This document shows, in pieces, positions 10,842-20,061 of a stretch of 64,000 bases of DNA; position 1 is the stretch's first letter; each line of letters starts with the position of its first letter. Where the stretch lies: the NCBI GenBank assembly GCA_009911035.1, contig QXWO01000004.1, positions 62,001-126,000 of the forward strand, in the 5' to 3' direction. Position numbers and translations under genes: made by a program. This DNA comes from Lachnospiraceae bacterium (GTDB taxonomy: Bacteria; Bacillota; Clostridia; Lachnospirales; Lachnospiraceae). The notes beneath the pieces were generated by a model that did no database searches, was not told where the DNA came from, and saw only the letters and a program-made list of their open reading frames with translations.

Positions 10842-12041
10842 CTATTTAGATGATACAGGTAAATTTTTATAAAATTTAATTAGAAACGCCGCCCCTCCAC
10901 CGGCCCTGTTCTGCGCCCGGATTTCACCATTCTGGCTTTCAATCAGTGATTTTGCAAGGGACAGCCCGATGCCAATACTGTCCTTTTGTGCAGAGGCCCC
11001 CCTGTAAAACCGCTGGAAAATGCGGGGAAGTTCTTCTTCCGAAAATCCACGTCCTTCATCCTCAATGGCAATCCCCGTGTAGATGGGATTATCCCGTATC
11101 CGTATCGTGATTTCTGTCTGCTTTGGCGACTGCTCACAAGCGTTTTTCAGAAGATTTCCAACAGTTTCCCTGGTCCACCCCAAATCACAGGCCATAAAAA
11201 TATCTTTTTCCCCGCAGATCCTCACCTGTTGTCCTTTTTCCTCCAAAAGGGGAAGAACCGGTTCTAAAGCGCAGGAAATCAGATCACTTACAGGGACTTC
11301 CCTGATCTCAAAGGACAATACGCCGGCGTCCGCTCTGGATAAGGTGAGCAGCGCCGCCGTCAGTCCGCCCAGCCGTTCTGTCTGGGTTTCCATCTTACGG
11401 ACAAGAGCGATATCCTCCTTTTTAACCAGACGCCGCTGCAAAAGTTCATTTAATACATTGAGGGATGTAAGGGGCGTCTTAAGCTGATGGGAAATGTCCG
11501 CCAGATTCCGGGCAAGATTTTCCTTCTCCTTCTTTAAACCCTCACGGCTCTCCCGCAGGGCAAGCACAGTCTTATATATTTCATCCTCCAGATTGGAAAA
11601 GACATCCTGGGACCTTTCAAGGGAAATCCCATAAGTCCCTTCTTCCACCTGCCGCAAGTACTCTGTCAGATATGCCGTCCTTTTTTTCAGCTTCCCTTTT
11701 TCCCTGTAAAATAGAAAAAAAGCCCATCCGGCTGCGGCAAAGGCGGCTGCCATGCTTCCCAGCCCGGAAAGGACATAAAAATTTCTTTTCGGCAGATGTC
11801 CGTAATAACTATACCTGCCCAGAATCTCCCTGCCTGCATTTATATTGCAGGCATCCGTATCTTTTAGAGCTTTCATGATATCCGTCTGCCGCTCAGGCAT
11901 CACGGAAACCACTGCGGCTATCCTGTCATAAAAATACTTTTCATTCCACCTGTAACTGCCAAATCCGGCCCCGGCGCAGCAAAACAGACAGACTACGAAA
12001 ATTCCCGCCGCCAAGATCACATTTTTTCTTATGTCAGTCAT
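10842..12041 (-). CDS. Sensor histidine kinase of the exporter module
   Basis: This membrane kinase has about 399 residues. Two helices (about 5-27 and 90-112) bracket a short extracellular loop, then come a HisKA domain with the phospho-acceptor in ISHQLKTPLTSL and a HATPase_c domain (N-box NLLKNACEQSP, G-boxes DEGRGFSEEEL and GIGLSLAKS). The start chosen is the ATG at 12041, inside the regulator's last codons and preceded by GGAGG at proper distance, giving a translationally coupled eight-base overlap. It probably senses cell-envelope stress and phosphorylates the adjacent regulator. Confidence 0.93.
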   Translation of the reverse strand: MTDIRKNVILAAGIFVVCLFCCAGAGFGSYRWNEKYFYDRIAAVVSVMPERQTDIMKALKDTDACNINAGREILGRYSYYGHLPKRNFYVLSGLGSMAAAFAAAGWAFFLFYREKGKLKKRTAYLTEYLRQVEEGTYGISLERSQDVFSNLEDEIYKTVLALRESREGLKKEKENLARNLADISHQLKTPLTSLNVLNELLQRRLVKKEDIALVRKMETQTERLGGLTAALLTLSRADAGVLSFEIREVPVSDLISCALEPVLPLLEEKGQQVRICGEKDIFMACDLGWTRETVGNLLKNACEQSPKQTEITIRIRDNPIYTGIAIEDEGRGFSEEELPRIFQRFYRGASAQKDSIGIGLSLAKSLIESQNGEIRAQNRAGGGAAFLIKFYKNLPVSSK

Positions 12042-12714
12042 TTTCATCCTCCAGTTTGTACCCAATTCCCCGGACAGTCCTGATGATCCGTCCTGATTTC
12101 TCCCCCAGTTTTTCCCGCAGTCTTTTGACTGTAACAGTCAAAGTGTTGTCGTTCACATAATCACCGCTGCTGTCCCACAAATACCGGAGCAGTGCATTTC
12201 TTGTAAGGGTGCTGTTCTTATTTTCCATCAAGTACATAAAAAGCCGGAATTCCCCGGCCGTTAAGGCAATCTCTCTGTCCCCGTCCATTACAAGGGTTCT
12301 ATTTTTGTCCAGCACAATATCTCCGCAGCGGAGTACCGCCCCAGATTCTTCCACTTCCCTCCGGCGGCGGAGCACCGCACGGATTCTTGATAAAAGTATA
12401 CCTGCTTTGAAAGGCTTGGTCACATAGTCATCGGCGCCCATATCCAGCCCTTTGATAATGTCCTTCTCGTCCTCCCTCGCTGTCAGGATGATCACAGGTG
12501 CCCCTTTGTCCTTCTCCATTTTCCTAAGGAAATCCCATCCTTCCCCATCTGGCAGTCCCAAATCCAGCAGAACCAGACAAAAGGCCCTTATATCCATGCA
12601 AAAGGCTTCCCGCAGGGTGGAAACTGCCGCCGCATCATACCCTTCCTCCTTCAACAGTTCCGAAATACCATATACGATCGTATCATCATCTTCAATCAGC
12701 AAAATCCGTTTCAT
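12034..12714 (-). CDS. OmpR-family response regulator of the exporter module
   Basis: This 226-residue protein has a receiver domain (IEDDDTIVYG acidic pocket, phospho-Asp in VLLDLGLPD, K in VTKPF) and a C-terminal winged-helix DNA-binding domain (LTAGEFRLFMYLMEN; VTVKRLREKLGEK; VRGIGYKLE). It is coupled to the downstream kinase gene by overlap. The TGTCA direct repeats at 10819-10834 are a likely target. Confidence 0.95.
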   Translation of the reverse strand: MKRILLIEDDDTIVYGISELLKEEGYDAAAVSTLREAFCMDIRAFCLVLLDLGLPDGEGWDFLRKMEKDKGAPVIILTAREDEKDIIKGLDMGADDYVTKPFKAGILLSRIRAVLRRRREVEESGAVLRCGDIVLDKNRTLVMDGDREIALTAGEFRLFMYLMENKNSTLTRNALLRYLWDSSGDYVNDNTLTVTVKRLREKLGEKSGRIIRTVRGIGYKLEDEND

Positions 12715-12759
12715 AATAATCCCTGGTCCAACAAACGTTGCTTACAGCAACTTATTGAT

Positions 12760-13482
12760 TTAGAATCTGTAATAGGGTACGCCTCCGCAGCATAAACCGC
12801 CGCCTCCACAGCAGAGATTGCATATCAGGTTGGCAATGCACAGCCGCAGACACAGGCCGTTTCCGCCGGAATATGGCTGGCCGTAGGTATACTGTCTCTG
12901 CCGGTACCAGGTGCCGCCGTTTTCAAACTGGTATACCAGACTGCTGTAGTCCCTGTTCCCCGGCTCCATAGACGCCGCCCTCCTGGCATGTTCCAGGGCG
13001 GACACCTGATTGCCAAGTCCTGCATGGGCCAGTGCGCTGTAGTAGTACCACCTTGCGCTTCTTGCAGCTTCTTCCATACCGTCAAGCACATTCCTTGCTT
13101 CCCTGTAATAGCCGTTTCTCACATAATTGCCTGCTGCACGCAGATGCCCGTCATCTTCATATCCGGTTCCCCCGCCGCCGTAAGTTCCTCCAAAACCACC
13201 AAAGCCGCCGAAATCTCCAAAACCGCCGAAGCCGCCGTTTCCGCCAGAGCTTCCACTGCCGCCGTAGCTGCGGCTCTGGTAGGAATACCCGTCTGTCCGC
13301 TCCTTCATGACCTGCTGGTATGCCTGCTGGATCTCTTTAAACCGTTCCTCGGCTTCTTCCTTGCGGGGATTGTTGATATTGGCATCCGGATGGTACTTCC
13401 TGCTTAGTGACTTATATGCTTTTTTTATTTCTTCTTCCGTGGCGCCTCTTGACACGCCCAGGACCTCATATGGATCGCGCAT
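12760..13482 (-). CDS. DnaJ-domain protein with Gly-rich middle
   Basis: This 240-residue protein has an N-terminal J domain (about 3-68) that retains the HPD motif ([10 protein letters not shown]), which stimulates DnaK-type ATPases. A Gly/Tyr-rich low-complexity segment (about 73-115) follows, then a TPR-like helical pair ([20 protein letters not shown]) and a Cys/Gly-rich tail ([11 protein letters not shown]). It lacks the zinc-finger domain of true DnaJ, so it is a specialised co-chaperone. It overlaps the end of the upstream 13466 gene by 17 bases. The pairing with that gene is typical for Lachnospiraceae as I recall. Confidence 0.88.
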   Translation of the reverse strand: MRDPYEVLGVSRGATEEEIKKAYKSLSRKYHPDANINNPRKEEAEERFKEIQQAYQQVMKERTDGYSYQSRSYGGSGSSGGNGGFGGFGDFGGFGGFGGTYGGGGTGYEDDGHLRAAGNYVRNGYYREARNVLDGMEEAARSARWYYYSALAHAGLGNQVSALEHARRAASMEPGNRDYSSLVYQFENGGTWYRQRQYTYGQPYSGGNGLCLRLCIANLICNLCCGGGGLCCGGVPYYRF

Positions 13483-14365
13483 TTTTTACTCCCTGTTTAT
13501 GTCCTGCTTTGGTTTTAGTCTTTGCCTTTTTCTCTGTCTTCTTCCCGTCCCGCTTCAGCCTTACGGCTTCATAGCGGTACCAGATACCAGAATAAAGGAT
13601 ATTCCTCAAAATTTCAACATTTTCTATGACAGGAAGTTTTTCAAACTCTTTACAGCACCCTGCCATGATCATTGTCAGAATGGTCTTGACCTCCTCCTCA
13701 AAATCCGGGTTATTAAATTTCTTGATTAAAGGATTGTATCTCCCTTCTTTTATATCGTCCTCAATATCTTCATATGCATCTAAAAGATAAATGAATTTCC
13801 CGAGATAGTTTCCCATGGTTCTTAAGCTTTCCTGCCACTCGTCCCTGCGGACTGCCATGATTTCTCCCATGATTTCCCCGAAAAGCCCTGCCATGTAGTC
13901 AATGTCCTGAATCTGCTTCTTTTCCCCGGCTGAGATTTCACGCATCAGCGCATCTATTCGTCTTGCCTTTTCTCCGTACCGGGAGCAGATATTCCGGTAC
14001 GCTTTCTTAATCAGTTTTCCATAGACCAGACGGGAAAGCTTTCCCTCGTCCGCCCAGTCATCCCTGCACTTATAATAAGTAAAGAGCAGGTTCATGTCTG
14101 CTCCATAATAAGAAAAATCGCTGCTCCTTACCGTATGCTTTTCAAAAGGGTGGGCCGCACATTTAATTTCCCCTGTCTCTACAGCCGGCTCATACAGACT
14201 GCCCAGCAGCATGACCAAAAAAGTCATATCATAAGAAAGGCTGAACTGTCCCGCAATTCCATACCTTTCTTTCAGTGCCCGGCAAAGTCCGCAGTAATAG
14301 GAATGATAAATATCAAATTCCTTGAATTTCATATCTCCTTTGTTGATGATAATATATCCAAACAT
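13466..14365 (-). CDS. DUF5685-like protein
   Basis: This is a mainly helical cytoplasmic protein of about 299 residues, starting [14 protein letters not shown]. It has a Cys pair in [14 protein letters not shown], an Asp/Glu pair in [11 protein letters not shown] that recalls metal- or diphosphate-binding helices, and a Lys-rich tail. I recognise it as DUF5685, whose function is unknown. The start at 14365 has an AGGAGAAAG site; the frame extends further upstream without support. It precedes and overlaps the DnaJ-domain gene, which suggests a shared role with a DnaK-type chaperone. Confidence 0.75.
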   Translation of the reverse strand: MFGYIIINKGDMKFKEFDIYHSYYCGLCRALKERYGIAGQFSLSYDMTFLVMLLGSLYEPAVETGEIKCAAHPFEKHTVRSSDFSYYGADMNLLFTYYKCRDDWADEGKLSRLVYGKLIKKAYRNICSRYGEKARRIDALMREISAGEKKQIQDIDYMAGLFGEIMGEIMAVRRDEWQESLRTMGNYLGKFIYLLDAYEDIEDDIKEGRYNPLIKKFNNPDFEEEVKTILTMIMAGCCKEFEKLPVIENVEILRNILYSGIWYRYEAVRLKRDGKKTEKKAKTKTKAGHKQGVKNARSI

Positions 14366-14391
14366 TGCTTTCTCCTGTTTCTGAACAATGG

Positions 14392-14784
14392 TCAGCTTTT
14401 TTTGATAAAAGTCTGACTGCACTTGGGACATCTGATTTCAATCTTCCCCTTCCCTCTGGGGACTCTTATCTTCTGTCTACAGGATGGGCACCGATAAATG
14501 TGATGGGTCTTACGCTGCTGCATGTCTCTTTTAAACGTGTAGAAACTCTGCTTTACCTTATATTCGTACCGCATATATACAGAATTTTCATTCCTGCGCT
14601 TGTAAATATTTCTGGACAGCATCCTGAAATATGCATAAATCAGCAACGCTGTGCCAGCCACATAAAAAGCCCTTCCTCCCAACATGGATAGGGCAAAGCA
14701 TACCAGCACCAGAATCATAAGAAATCTGTTTAACTGGTCATTCCCGTACCTTCCCTGCATAAACCGGTATAATTTTTCTTTCAT
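14392..14784 (-). CDS. Two-helix membrane protein with C-terminal zinc ribbon
   Basis: The protein is about 130 residues long. Helices at about 20-37 and 42-56 form a hairpin. The C-terminus holds a zinc ribbon, CPSC at about 97-100 and CPKC at about 117-120, in the form RCPSCRQKIRVPRGKGKIEI. Zinc binding is inferred from the two CxxC pairs. It lies directly upstream of the DUF5685-like gene and is probably in the same transcript. The exact role is unknown. Confidence 0.75.
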   Translation of the reverse strand: MKEKLYRFMQGRYGNDQLNRFLMILVLVCFALSMLGGRAFYVAGTALLIYAYFRMLSRNIYKRRNENSVYMRYEYKVKQSFYTFKRDMQQRKTHHIYRCPSCRQKIRVPRGKGKIEIRCPKCSQTFIKKS

Positions 14785-14954
14785 CACAATCACGCCCTTT
14801 ATTTTTCGTTCTGTACTATATACTACTTCTTTCTCAACAATAAATCAATAAACGCAATATAAATGAATCTAAAGAATTTCTAAAAAAGTCAAAGCGTCCC
14901 CGCCCGGACTATCAGAGAAGTGTTGTCAAGTGTGTTTTAAATTTTTCATATTTA

Positions 14955-16094
14955 TTATAATCTTTTTGTGATGACAGGCAGCCTTGTCCCCATCCTGCAC
15001 AGCAGTTCGTTACTAATACTGCCGGAACGGTATGCAACAGCAGAAGCGGATAAATCATCGTATTCTTCCGCGTCTATAAGCGTTACGATATCACCTGTGA
15101 ACACCCCTTGTACATCTGTTATGTCTATAGAAAGCTGATCCATGCAAATGCGTCCGACAATAGGCACAATATGGCTGTTTACCAATACCCTGCCGTTTCC
15201 ATTTGAAAGGTTTCTCGGAAAGCCATCACCATATCCAATCGGTATGACCGCAATTCTGCTGTCACGTTCAGCTACAAAATCCCTGCTATATCCAACGCTG
15301 TCGCCTTTATTGACCTGCCGTATCGACACCACCCGACTTTTTAAAGAAAGTACAGGACGCAGGCCAAGTTTTAAATTCGTGTCATCATTCGGGGAACTTA
15401 AAACTCCATATAACGCTATCCCCACTCTTATGTAATTACATGTAAGATCAGAATAGTTTAATAAACCATAGCTGCTTTGAATATGCACTTTAGGAATATT
15501 TATTTTCCCATCCTTCAAATCATCTATCAAATGATAAAAATTGTCAATCTGTTTTCTGGTAAATGCAATATCATCTGGCATCAGGCTGTCTGCACAGCAC
15601 AAATGCGTATATATCCCGCATATTTTCAGTTTTTTCATCTCAAAGACCTTTTTTACCGCCAAGGCCTCTTTACAGGAAAATCCAAGCCTATGCATACCCG
15701 TATCTATTTTAATGTGTACCTTTACGGCAAAATTTTGGCTGTTTAAGGCTTTTGCGTATTCAAAATCTATCAAGGTCTGTATTAAATCAAATTTTTCTAA
15801 ATCAGATGCCCGTTTTACATTGGTATATCCAAGAATAAGAATTTCCCCACGAATTCTATTTTTTCTAAGTTGTATGCCTTCTTCAATCGTAGCAACCGCA
15901 AACGCTTTAATCCCCATTTTATTAAGAATTGTGGATATTTTGCAGGCCCCATGCCCATATGCTTCCGCTTTTACAACAGCCATTAATTCACATTTAGACG
16001 GCATTGCTTCCGTTAATATTTTTACGTTATGTTTCAGATTTTCTATATTCAGTTCAATCCATGAACGCTCCGTTTTTGCCTGTATACTTCTCAC
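14955..16094 (-). CDS. VanT-like serine/alanine racemase, catalytic domain only
   Basis: This is a fold-type III PLP racemase of 379 residues. The PLP lysine is Lys42 in AVVKAEAYGHG, with HIKIDTGMHRLGF, the second catalytic region VGYSRDF and GRICMDQLSIDIT. Sequence stretches such as KVHIQSSYGLLNY match my memory of the racemase half of VanT from vanG/vanE clusters more closely than housekeeping Alr. VanT normally has an N-terminal membrane domain of roughly 300 residues; here it is absent, and the GTG start follows GGAGAAGG immediately after the preceding gene's stop. It most likely makes D-Ser (or D-Ala) for the adjacent ligase. Substrate preference is an inference. Confidence 0.85.
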   Translation of the reverse strand: MRSIQAKTERSWIELNIENLKHNVKILTEAMPSKCELMAVVKAEAYGHGACKISTILNKMGIKAFAVATIEEGIQLRKNRIRGEILILGYTNVKRASDLEKFDLIQTLIDFEYAKALNSQNFAVKVHIKIDTGMHRLGFSCKEALAVKKVFEMKKLKICGIYTHLCCADSLMPDDIAFTRKQIDNFYHLIDDLKDGKINIPKVHIQSSYGLLNYSDLTCNYIRVGIALYGVLSSPNDDTNLKLGLRPVLSLKSRVVSIRQVNKGDSVGYSRDFVAERDSRIAVIPIGYGDGFPRNLSNGNGRVLVNSHIVPIVGRICMDQLSIDITDVQGVFTGDIVTLIDAEEYDDLSASAVAYRSGSISNELLCRMGTRLPVITKRL

Positions 16095-16095
16095 T

Positions 16096-16563
16096 TTATC
16101 CTTCTCCTTCTATCATACGCATTGGCTGTGAAACAACGGTATAATTGTCTGGAACATTTGTATTTACTACCGCACCTGCGCCAATTTTTACATTATCCCC
16201 TATTCTGATATCCCCAATAATGACAGCACCTGCGCCAATCAAACAACTATTACCAATGACAGGCGCTTTTCTGTCTATTTCTCCGATTGTTACATTTTGA
16301 TAAATACAACAATTTTCCCCTATTTGTGCATAGCGTGAAATAAAAATTCCATGCAGTCCGTGTGGAAGGGATAAATGATTCTTTATTACTGTGTCCGGGC
16401 CAATATACCCTCCATGCCGGTGCGCACATCTGCTAAGTAAGAAAGTTAAAATATCATGCACTATTCCATCTCTTCCTGTCTTTTTCTGAATCCTATAAAG
16501 ACGCCAAAAGTGATGCAAATTATTTCCCCTTGAATATTCAATGATTCTTCTTCTGATATTCAT
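16096..16563 (-). CDS. Serine acetyltransferase-like hexapeptide-repeat protein
   Basis: This 155-residue left-handed beta-helix acyltransferase resembles the C-terminal half of CysE: IGENCCIYQNVTIG, VIGNSCLIGAGAVIIGD, IGDNVKIGAGAVV, and a conserved His in LPHGLHG. The N-terminal helical domain of full-length CysE (about 260 residues) is mostly missing. It likely moves an acetyl group from acetyl-CoA to serine or another small acceptor. It lies between a VanG-like ligase and a VanT-like racemase, the slot normally used by vanXY, and one base separates its stop from the racemase start. Its part in this cluster is unknown. Confidence 0.8.
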   Translation of the reverse strand: MNIRRRIIEYSRGNNLHHFWRLYRIQKKTGRDGIVHDILTFLLSRCAHRHGGYIGPDTVIKNHLSLPHGLHGIFISRYAQIGENCCIYQNVTIGEIDRKAPVIGNSCLIGAGAVIIGDIRIGDNVKIGAGAVVNTNVPDNYTVVSQPMRMIEGEG

Positions 16564-16594
16564 AACGACTCCTTATACAAAATTTCCTTATATT

Positions 16595-17662
16595 CTACAG
16601 TTCTTTTTTATCATCCCATTTTACATACAGACTTATTAACTTATCTAATACTTCTGTAAAAGATAAGCCAATGCCTTTCATCATGTTGGGATATCGGCTA
16701 TGGGTAGTAAATCCGGGAATCGTATTTACTTCATTAAATACGATTTCACCAGACGATGTATAGAACATATCCACCCTTGCAAAACCTGAACAACCTAAAA
16801 CCCTGTATATAACCCTGGCAGTTTCCTGTATCTTTTTTTCTGTTTCACAGTCCACTCTTGCAGGCATATAAATTTTTGAAGATTTCAATGTATACTTTTC
16901 AGTATAGTCAAAAAAACTTCCTGATAATTCTATTTCATCAACTCTCCCAACGGTAAGGATATCATTGCCAAGTATTGCACAGCCAACTTCAAATCCATTG
17001 ACTGCCTCCTCAACAATAACTTCCCTATCGTATTGAAAGGCAAACTCTACTGCCGCATCAAGTTGCTGTATTTCATCTATTCTTGTAATGCCAAAAGATG
17101 AGCCTGCCCGTACAGGTTTTACAAACAGCGGACAACACAAATTTTTCTTTATCTCCCTATAAGCCGGTTCTTTTTCAAATCGTTCAAAAGTTACCGCTTC
17201 AGGAACAGCAATTCCTGCAAGACTGACAAGTTTATGCGCCCTGTCCTTGTCCATACAAATTGCTGACGAAAGCGTATTGCATCCAACAACCGGTATCCCT
17301 GCCAGTTCAAATAACCCTTGCAAAGTGCCATCTTCCCCATTTTTACCATGTAATATTGGAAATACCAAATCAATTGGAATCTTCCCAAACTTATTACCAT
17401 GAAACTCTGTAAATCCTTGTGCCAAACGGCTTTGGGAAACCATAACCGGATATAAATTTTCCTCGTCTTCAGACCATGAATCATTACTGATATTTTCAAT
17501 TTTTCCTGTATAATGATACCATTCTCCATCTCTGGTAATACCAATGGGGACAACCTCAAAATGTTTTCTATTGATATTCTGCAAAACGGAAAATGCTGAT
17601 TGGAGCGATACATCATACTCTGTTGAATGTCCGCCAAAAATAACTGCTATCCTTTTTTTCAT
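16595..17662 (-). CDS. VanG-like D-alanine--D-serine ligase
   Basis: This is an ATP-grasp ligase of about 355 residues. The N-terminus IAVIFGGHSTEYDVSLQSA, LVFPILHGKNGEDGTLQG, the ATP-binding FVKPVRAGSSFGI and the omega loop FFDYTEKYTLKSSKIYMPA closely match VanG as I remember it, and differ from housekeeping Ddl. VanG joins D-Ala to D-Ser, giving precursors with low vancomycin affinity. The start at 17662 lies one base after the vanW-remnant stop with an AAGGCGG site. Without vanXY, normal D-Ala-D-Ala precursors would not be removed, so the resistance level cannot be predicted from sequence. Confidence 0.9.
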   Translation of the reverse strand: MKKRIAVIFGGHSTEYDVSLQSAFSVLQNINRKHFEVVPIGITRDGEWYHYTGKIENISNDSWSEDEENLYPVMVSQSRLAQGFTEFHGNKFGKIPIDLVFPILHGKNGEDGTLQGLFELAGIPVVGCNTLSSAICMDKDRAHKLVSLAGIAVPEAVTFERFEKEPAYREIKKNLCCPLFVKPVRAGSSFGITRIDEIQQLDAAVEFAFQYDREVIVEEAVNGFEVGCAILGNDILTVGRVDEIELSGSFFDYTEKYTLKSSKIYMPARVDCETEKKIQETARVIYRVLGCSGFARVDMFYTSSGEIVFNEVNTIPGFTTHSRYPNMMKGIGLSFTEVLDKLISLYVKWDDKKEL

Positions 17663-17663
17663 C

Positions 17664-18095
17664 TTATACACCGCCTTCTTCAATTTTTATGTTATCAGGA
17701 ATCCAACAACCTATCTGACACCAATTGACATACAGTTTCCTTTCCGTTTTTCTGCCGGAATCCTTGTCTGTTTCCATACGGCAGACAGAGGCAGTCTGAT
17801 AGATTTTTTCATCCTGTTTTCTATAAGTTACAGATGAATTAAACACTGAATATTCAATATTTACAACGTTTTTCGCTAAAATGCGGCCATACATAGTATT
17901 ATCATCAAAATCAATTTCAATCTGAAATGTATTCTCCGTTTTATTACATACTTTTAAATCTAACCAGCCCTCATTAACCGTTGCATCTGTTCCCATTCAG
18001 CACAGGAATTGAAGTTTCAAATACTAAATTTTTCTTTGCCATTTACGGAGAGGAAGCAAAAAAGGAAATATCTGCATTAGTCTCTTTCTTGACAT
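17664..18095 (-). pseudogene. vanW remnant with internal deletion and two stops
   Basis: An ATG at 18095 with a GAAGGAGCAG ribosome site opens MSRKRLMQIFPFLLPLRK, the typical N-terminus of VanW. The frame then meets TAG (codon 24) and TGA (codon 33). It continues in the same frame from 17996 as about 110 residues matching the C-terminal part of VanW (TENTFQIEIDFDDNTMYGRI). About half of the family's usual 270 residues is missing. The retained ribosome site suggests the operon still starts here, and its end is one base from the ligase ATG. VanW has no firmly known role. Confidence 0.8.
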
Positions 18096-18131
18096 AAAAC
18101 TGCTCCTTCATCTATATTTGCGCAAAACAAA

Positions 18132-18175
18132 ACACCCTTGTTTTAGTACTGTTATTGTATCAAAAACAAGAGTGT
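18132..18175 (-). terminator. Intrinsic terminator between vanS and the ligase genes
   Basis: On the minus strand a 13-base stem, ACACTCTTGTTTT with AAAACAAGGGTGT (one G-U pair), is followed by TTTGTTTTG. It ends the vanRS transcript, so the ligase genes should have their own promoter in or just after this region. Confidence 0.8.
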
Positions 18176-18236
18176 CATTTATTTGTTTACACACAAAATA
18201 TTCAACCGATTTACTATAAACTTTCTTACAATTTAC

Positions 18237-19382
18237 TTACGAAACTGGCAATACGACTTCAAATTCTATTACTTCATCATAGCTTCTTGCCTGAACAGTA
18301 CCTTGATGAAGCTCAACAATTTGCTTTGCAATAGCCAGTCCCAGACCTGCCCCTCCGCTACTCGTACTTCGGGAAGCATCAAGCCTATAAAACTGCTCAA
18401 AGATCCGTTCCAGTTTTTCCGTCGGAATGGTATCTCCATGATTTGTGAAGTTAATCATTACATTCTCTTTCTGTCTGGTAACTGTAATGTTAATATCCGT
18501 ACCATTAAAACTGTAAATTACAGCATTTCTTAACAAATTGTCAAATACACGCTGCATTCTGTTTGCATCGCATTTCATTATAATATCCTCTGGAACAGAA
18601 AGATTACACTCCAAATTCTTCTCTTTCAACATTGGCTGAAATTCATATAAAAGCATTTCAAGCAAACGTTTTAAATTTATTTTACTATATTGAAGCGTTA
18701 TTGTTGTCAGATTATATTTTGATATTTCAAAAAATTCATTGATTAAATCTTCCAACCGTTCTGCTTTATCCAATGAAACCGAAAGATATTTTTCCCTCAG
18801 CTCATCTGATATTTTTTCTTCATCACGCAATAAATTCAGATAACCAATAACAGATGCAAGAGGCGTTTTCAGGTCATGGGCAAGATACATAATCAAATCA
18901 TTTTTTCGCTGTTCTGCCGCAGACATATTTCTTCTTTGTGTTTCAATGATATGCTTTATTGTGTTTAATTTTCTCTCCATTGGCAAAAGTTCAGGCGATA
19001 AAGATACCTCTGCCGCACCATCTTCTATCAAGCTGTCCATTCCTTTTCCAATTTCATCAAAATACTTTGTAAACCACTTCAAAAAGATACGAAATATAAT
19101 AAGAAATGCTATCACTAATGCTGCTATCATTATCATATCCATATGATTACGAAATACTTGAGAATATAAACTATATGCCGCATCATACTCCATCCGAAAA
19201 GCACTCTGTAAAAAATCAATTATGAAATCAGCAAAGCGACCTCGTAAAACCGTAAAACGCAGAAAATAAATCAACAAAACTGCCATGAAAAACATGACAG
19301 TCAAACGTATAAAGACTTTAGTATAAAATGTTTGAAATTCCTTATTTAAAATATTGCTTTTATTTTTCAATGGTGTACCCAA
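18237..19382 (-). CDS. VanS-type sensor histidine kinase
   Basis: This 381-residue kinase has membrane helices near 22-44 and 82-102, a short linker, a HisKA domain with His169 in MYLAHDLKTPLASVIGYLNLL (a VanS hallmark), and HATPase_c (DNLLRNAVIYS, GGAGLGLAIAK). The start is a TTG, either at 19382 or at 19370 (MKNKSN), both inside the end of the regulator gene. It presumably senses a glycopeptide-related wall signal and phosphorylates the adjacent VanR-type regulator. Confidence 0.9.
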   Translation of the reverse strand: MGTPLKNKSNILNKEFQTFYTKVFIRLTVMFFMAVLLIYFLRFTVLRGRFADFIIDFLQSAFRMEYDAAYSLYSQVFRNHMDMIMIAALVIAFLIIFRIFLKWFTKYFDEIGKGMDSLIEDGAAEVSLSPELLPMERKLNTIKHIIETQRRNMSAAEQRKNDLIMYLAHDLKTPLASVIGYLNLLRDEEKISDELREKYLSVSLDKAERLEDLINEFFEISKYNLTTITLQYSKINLKRLLEMLLYEFQPMLKEKNLECNLSVPEDIIMKCDANRMQRVFDNLLRNAVIYSFNGTDINITVTRQKENVMINFTNHGDTIPTEKLERIFEQFYRLDASRSTSSGGAGLGLAIAKQIVELHQGTVQARSYDEVIEFEVVLPVS

Positions 19383-20061
19383 CTCCCCATATATTTACTA
19401 TAAATTTTGCCCTTTTTGCCGAATCATTCATCTTTTCCCGCAAACGGCCTATATGCGCCATTATTGTATTATTGCTATTCAAATATTTTTCACCCCATAC
19501 TGCCTCAAATAATTCTTCTGACGGAACCACTTTTCCCTGATTCTTACATAAATACCAGAGAATTGAAAACTCTATCGGTGTTAATTGTAACTCTTTTCCA
19601 TATAAAAAGCATTTATGGGTATTTTTGTTAATCAACAGCCCCCTAATATCATACTCCTCTATCTCCTCCATTTTTCTTCCCGCAAGATTATTATAACGTA
19701 CATATCGCCTCAACTGTGTTTTTACTCTGGCTACTACCTCTAATGGATTAAACGGTTTTGTTATATAATCATCAGCACCGATTGTCAGTCCCATAATCTT
19801 ATCCCTATCCTCTATTTTTGCCGTAAGTATTATTATCGGATAATAAAACCGTTCCCTGATTTTCTGACAAATCTGGAAACCATCTATATCAGGCAGCATC
19901 ACATCTATCATTGCTAAGTCCAGTTCTGTTTCATGAATGCACTTCAGGGCATCCATCCCATTATAAAATTTATATACAACATAACCATCATTTTTGAGGT
20001 AGACCTCAATTAAATCCGCTATTTCTTTTTCATCATCCACTATCAAAATTTTTTCGTTCAT
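19360..20061 (-). CDS. VanR-type response regulator
   Basis: This 233-residue OmpR-family regulator begins KILIVDDEKEIADLIEVYLKN, nearly the VanR signature. The phospho-acceptor is Asp53 in MIDVMLPDIDG, with TIGADDYITKPFNPLEV and a C-terminal winged helix ending VNIWGVGYTIEK. It overlaps the kinase gene. It likely activates the vanW'-ligase-acetyltransferase-racemase operon. The whole block from here to 14955 is visibly richer in A and T than the flanking genes, consistent with acquisition. Confidence 0.93.
   Translation of the reverse strand: MNEKILIVDDEKEIADLIEVYLKNDGYVVYKFYNGMDALKCIHETELDLAMIDVMLPDIDGFQICQKIRERFYYPIIILTAKIEDRDKIMGLTIGADDYITKPFNPLEVVARVKTQLRRYVRYNNLAGRKMEEIEEYDIRGLLINKNTHKCFLYGKELQLTPIEFSILWYLCKNQGKVVPSEELFEAVWGEKYLNSNNTIMAHIGRLREKMNDSAKRAKFIVNIWGVGYTIEK

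Noticed and set aside
17964-18097. A plus-strand frame reading PFSTGIEVSNTKFFF and IYGEEAKKEIS near 17964-18097
   Set aside because: It is antisense to the vanW start, where the minus strand has a ribosome site, the VanW N-terminus and frame continuity with the C-terminal remnant.
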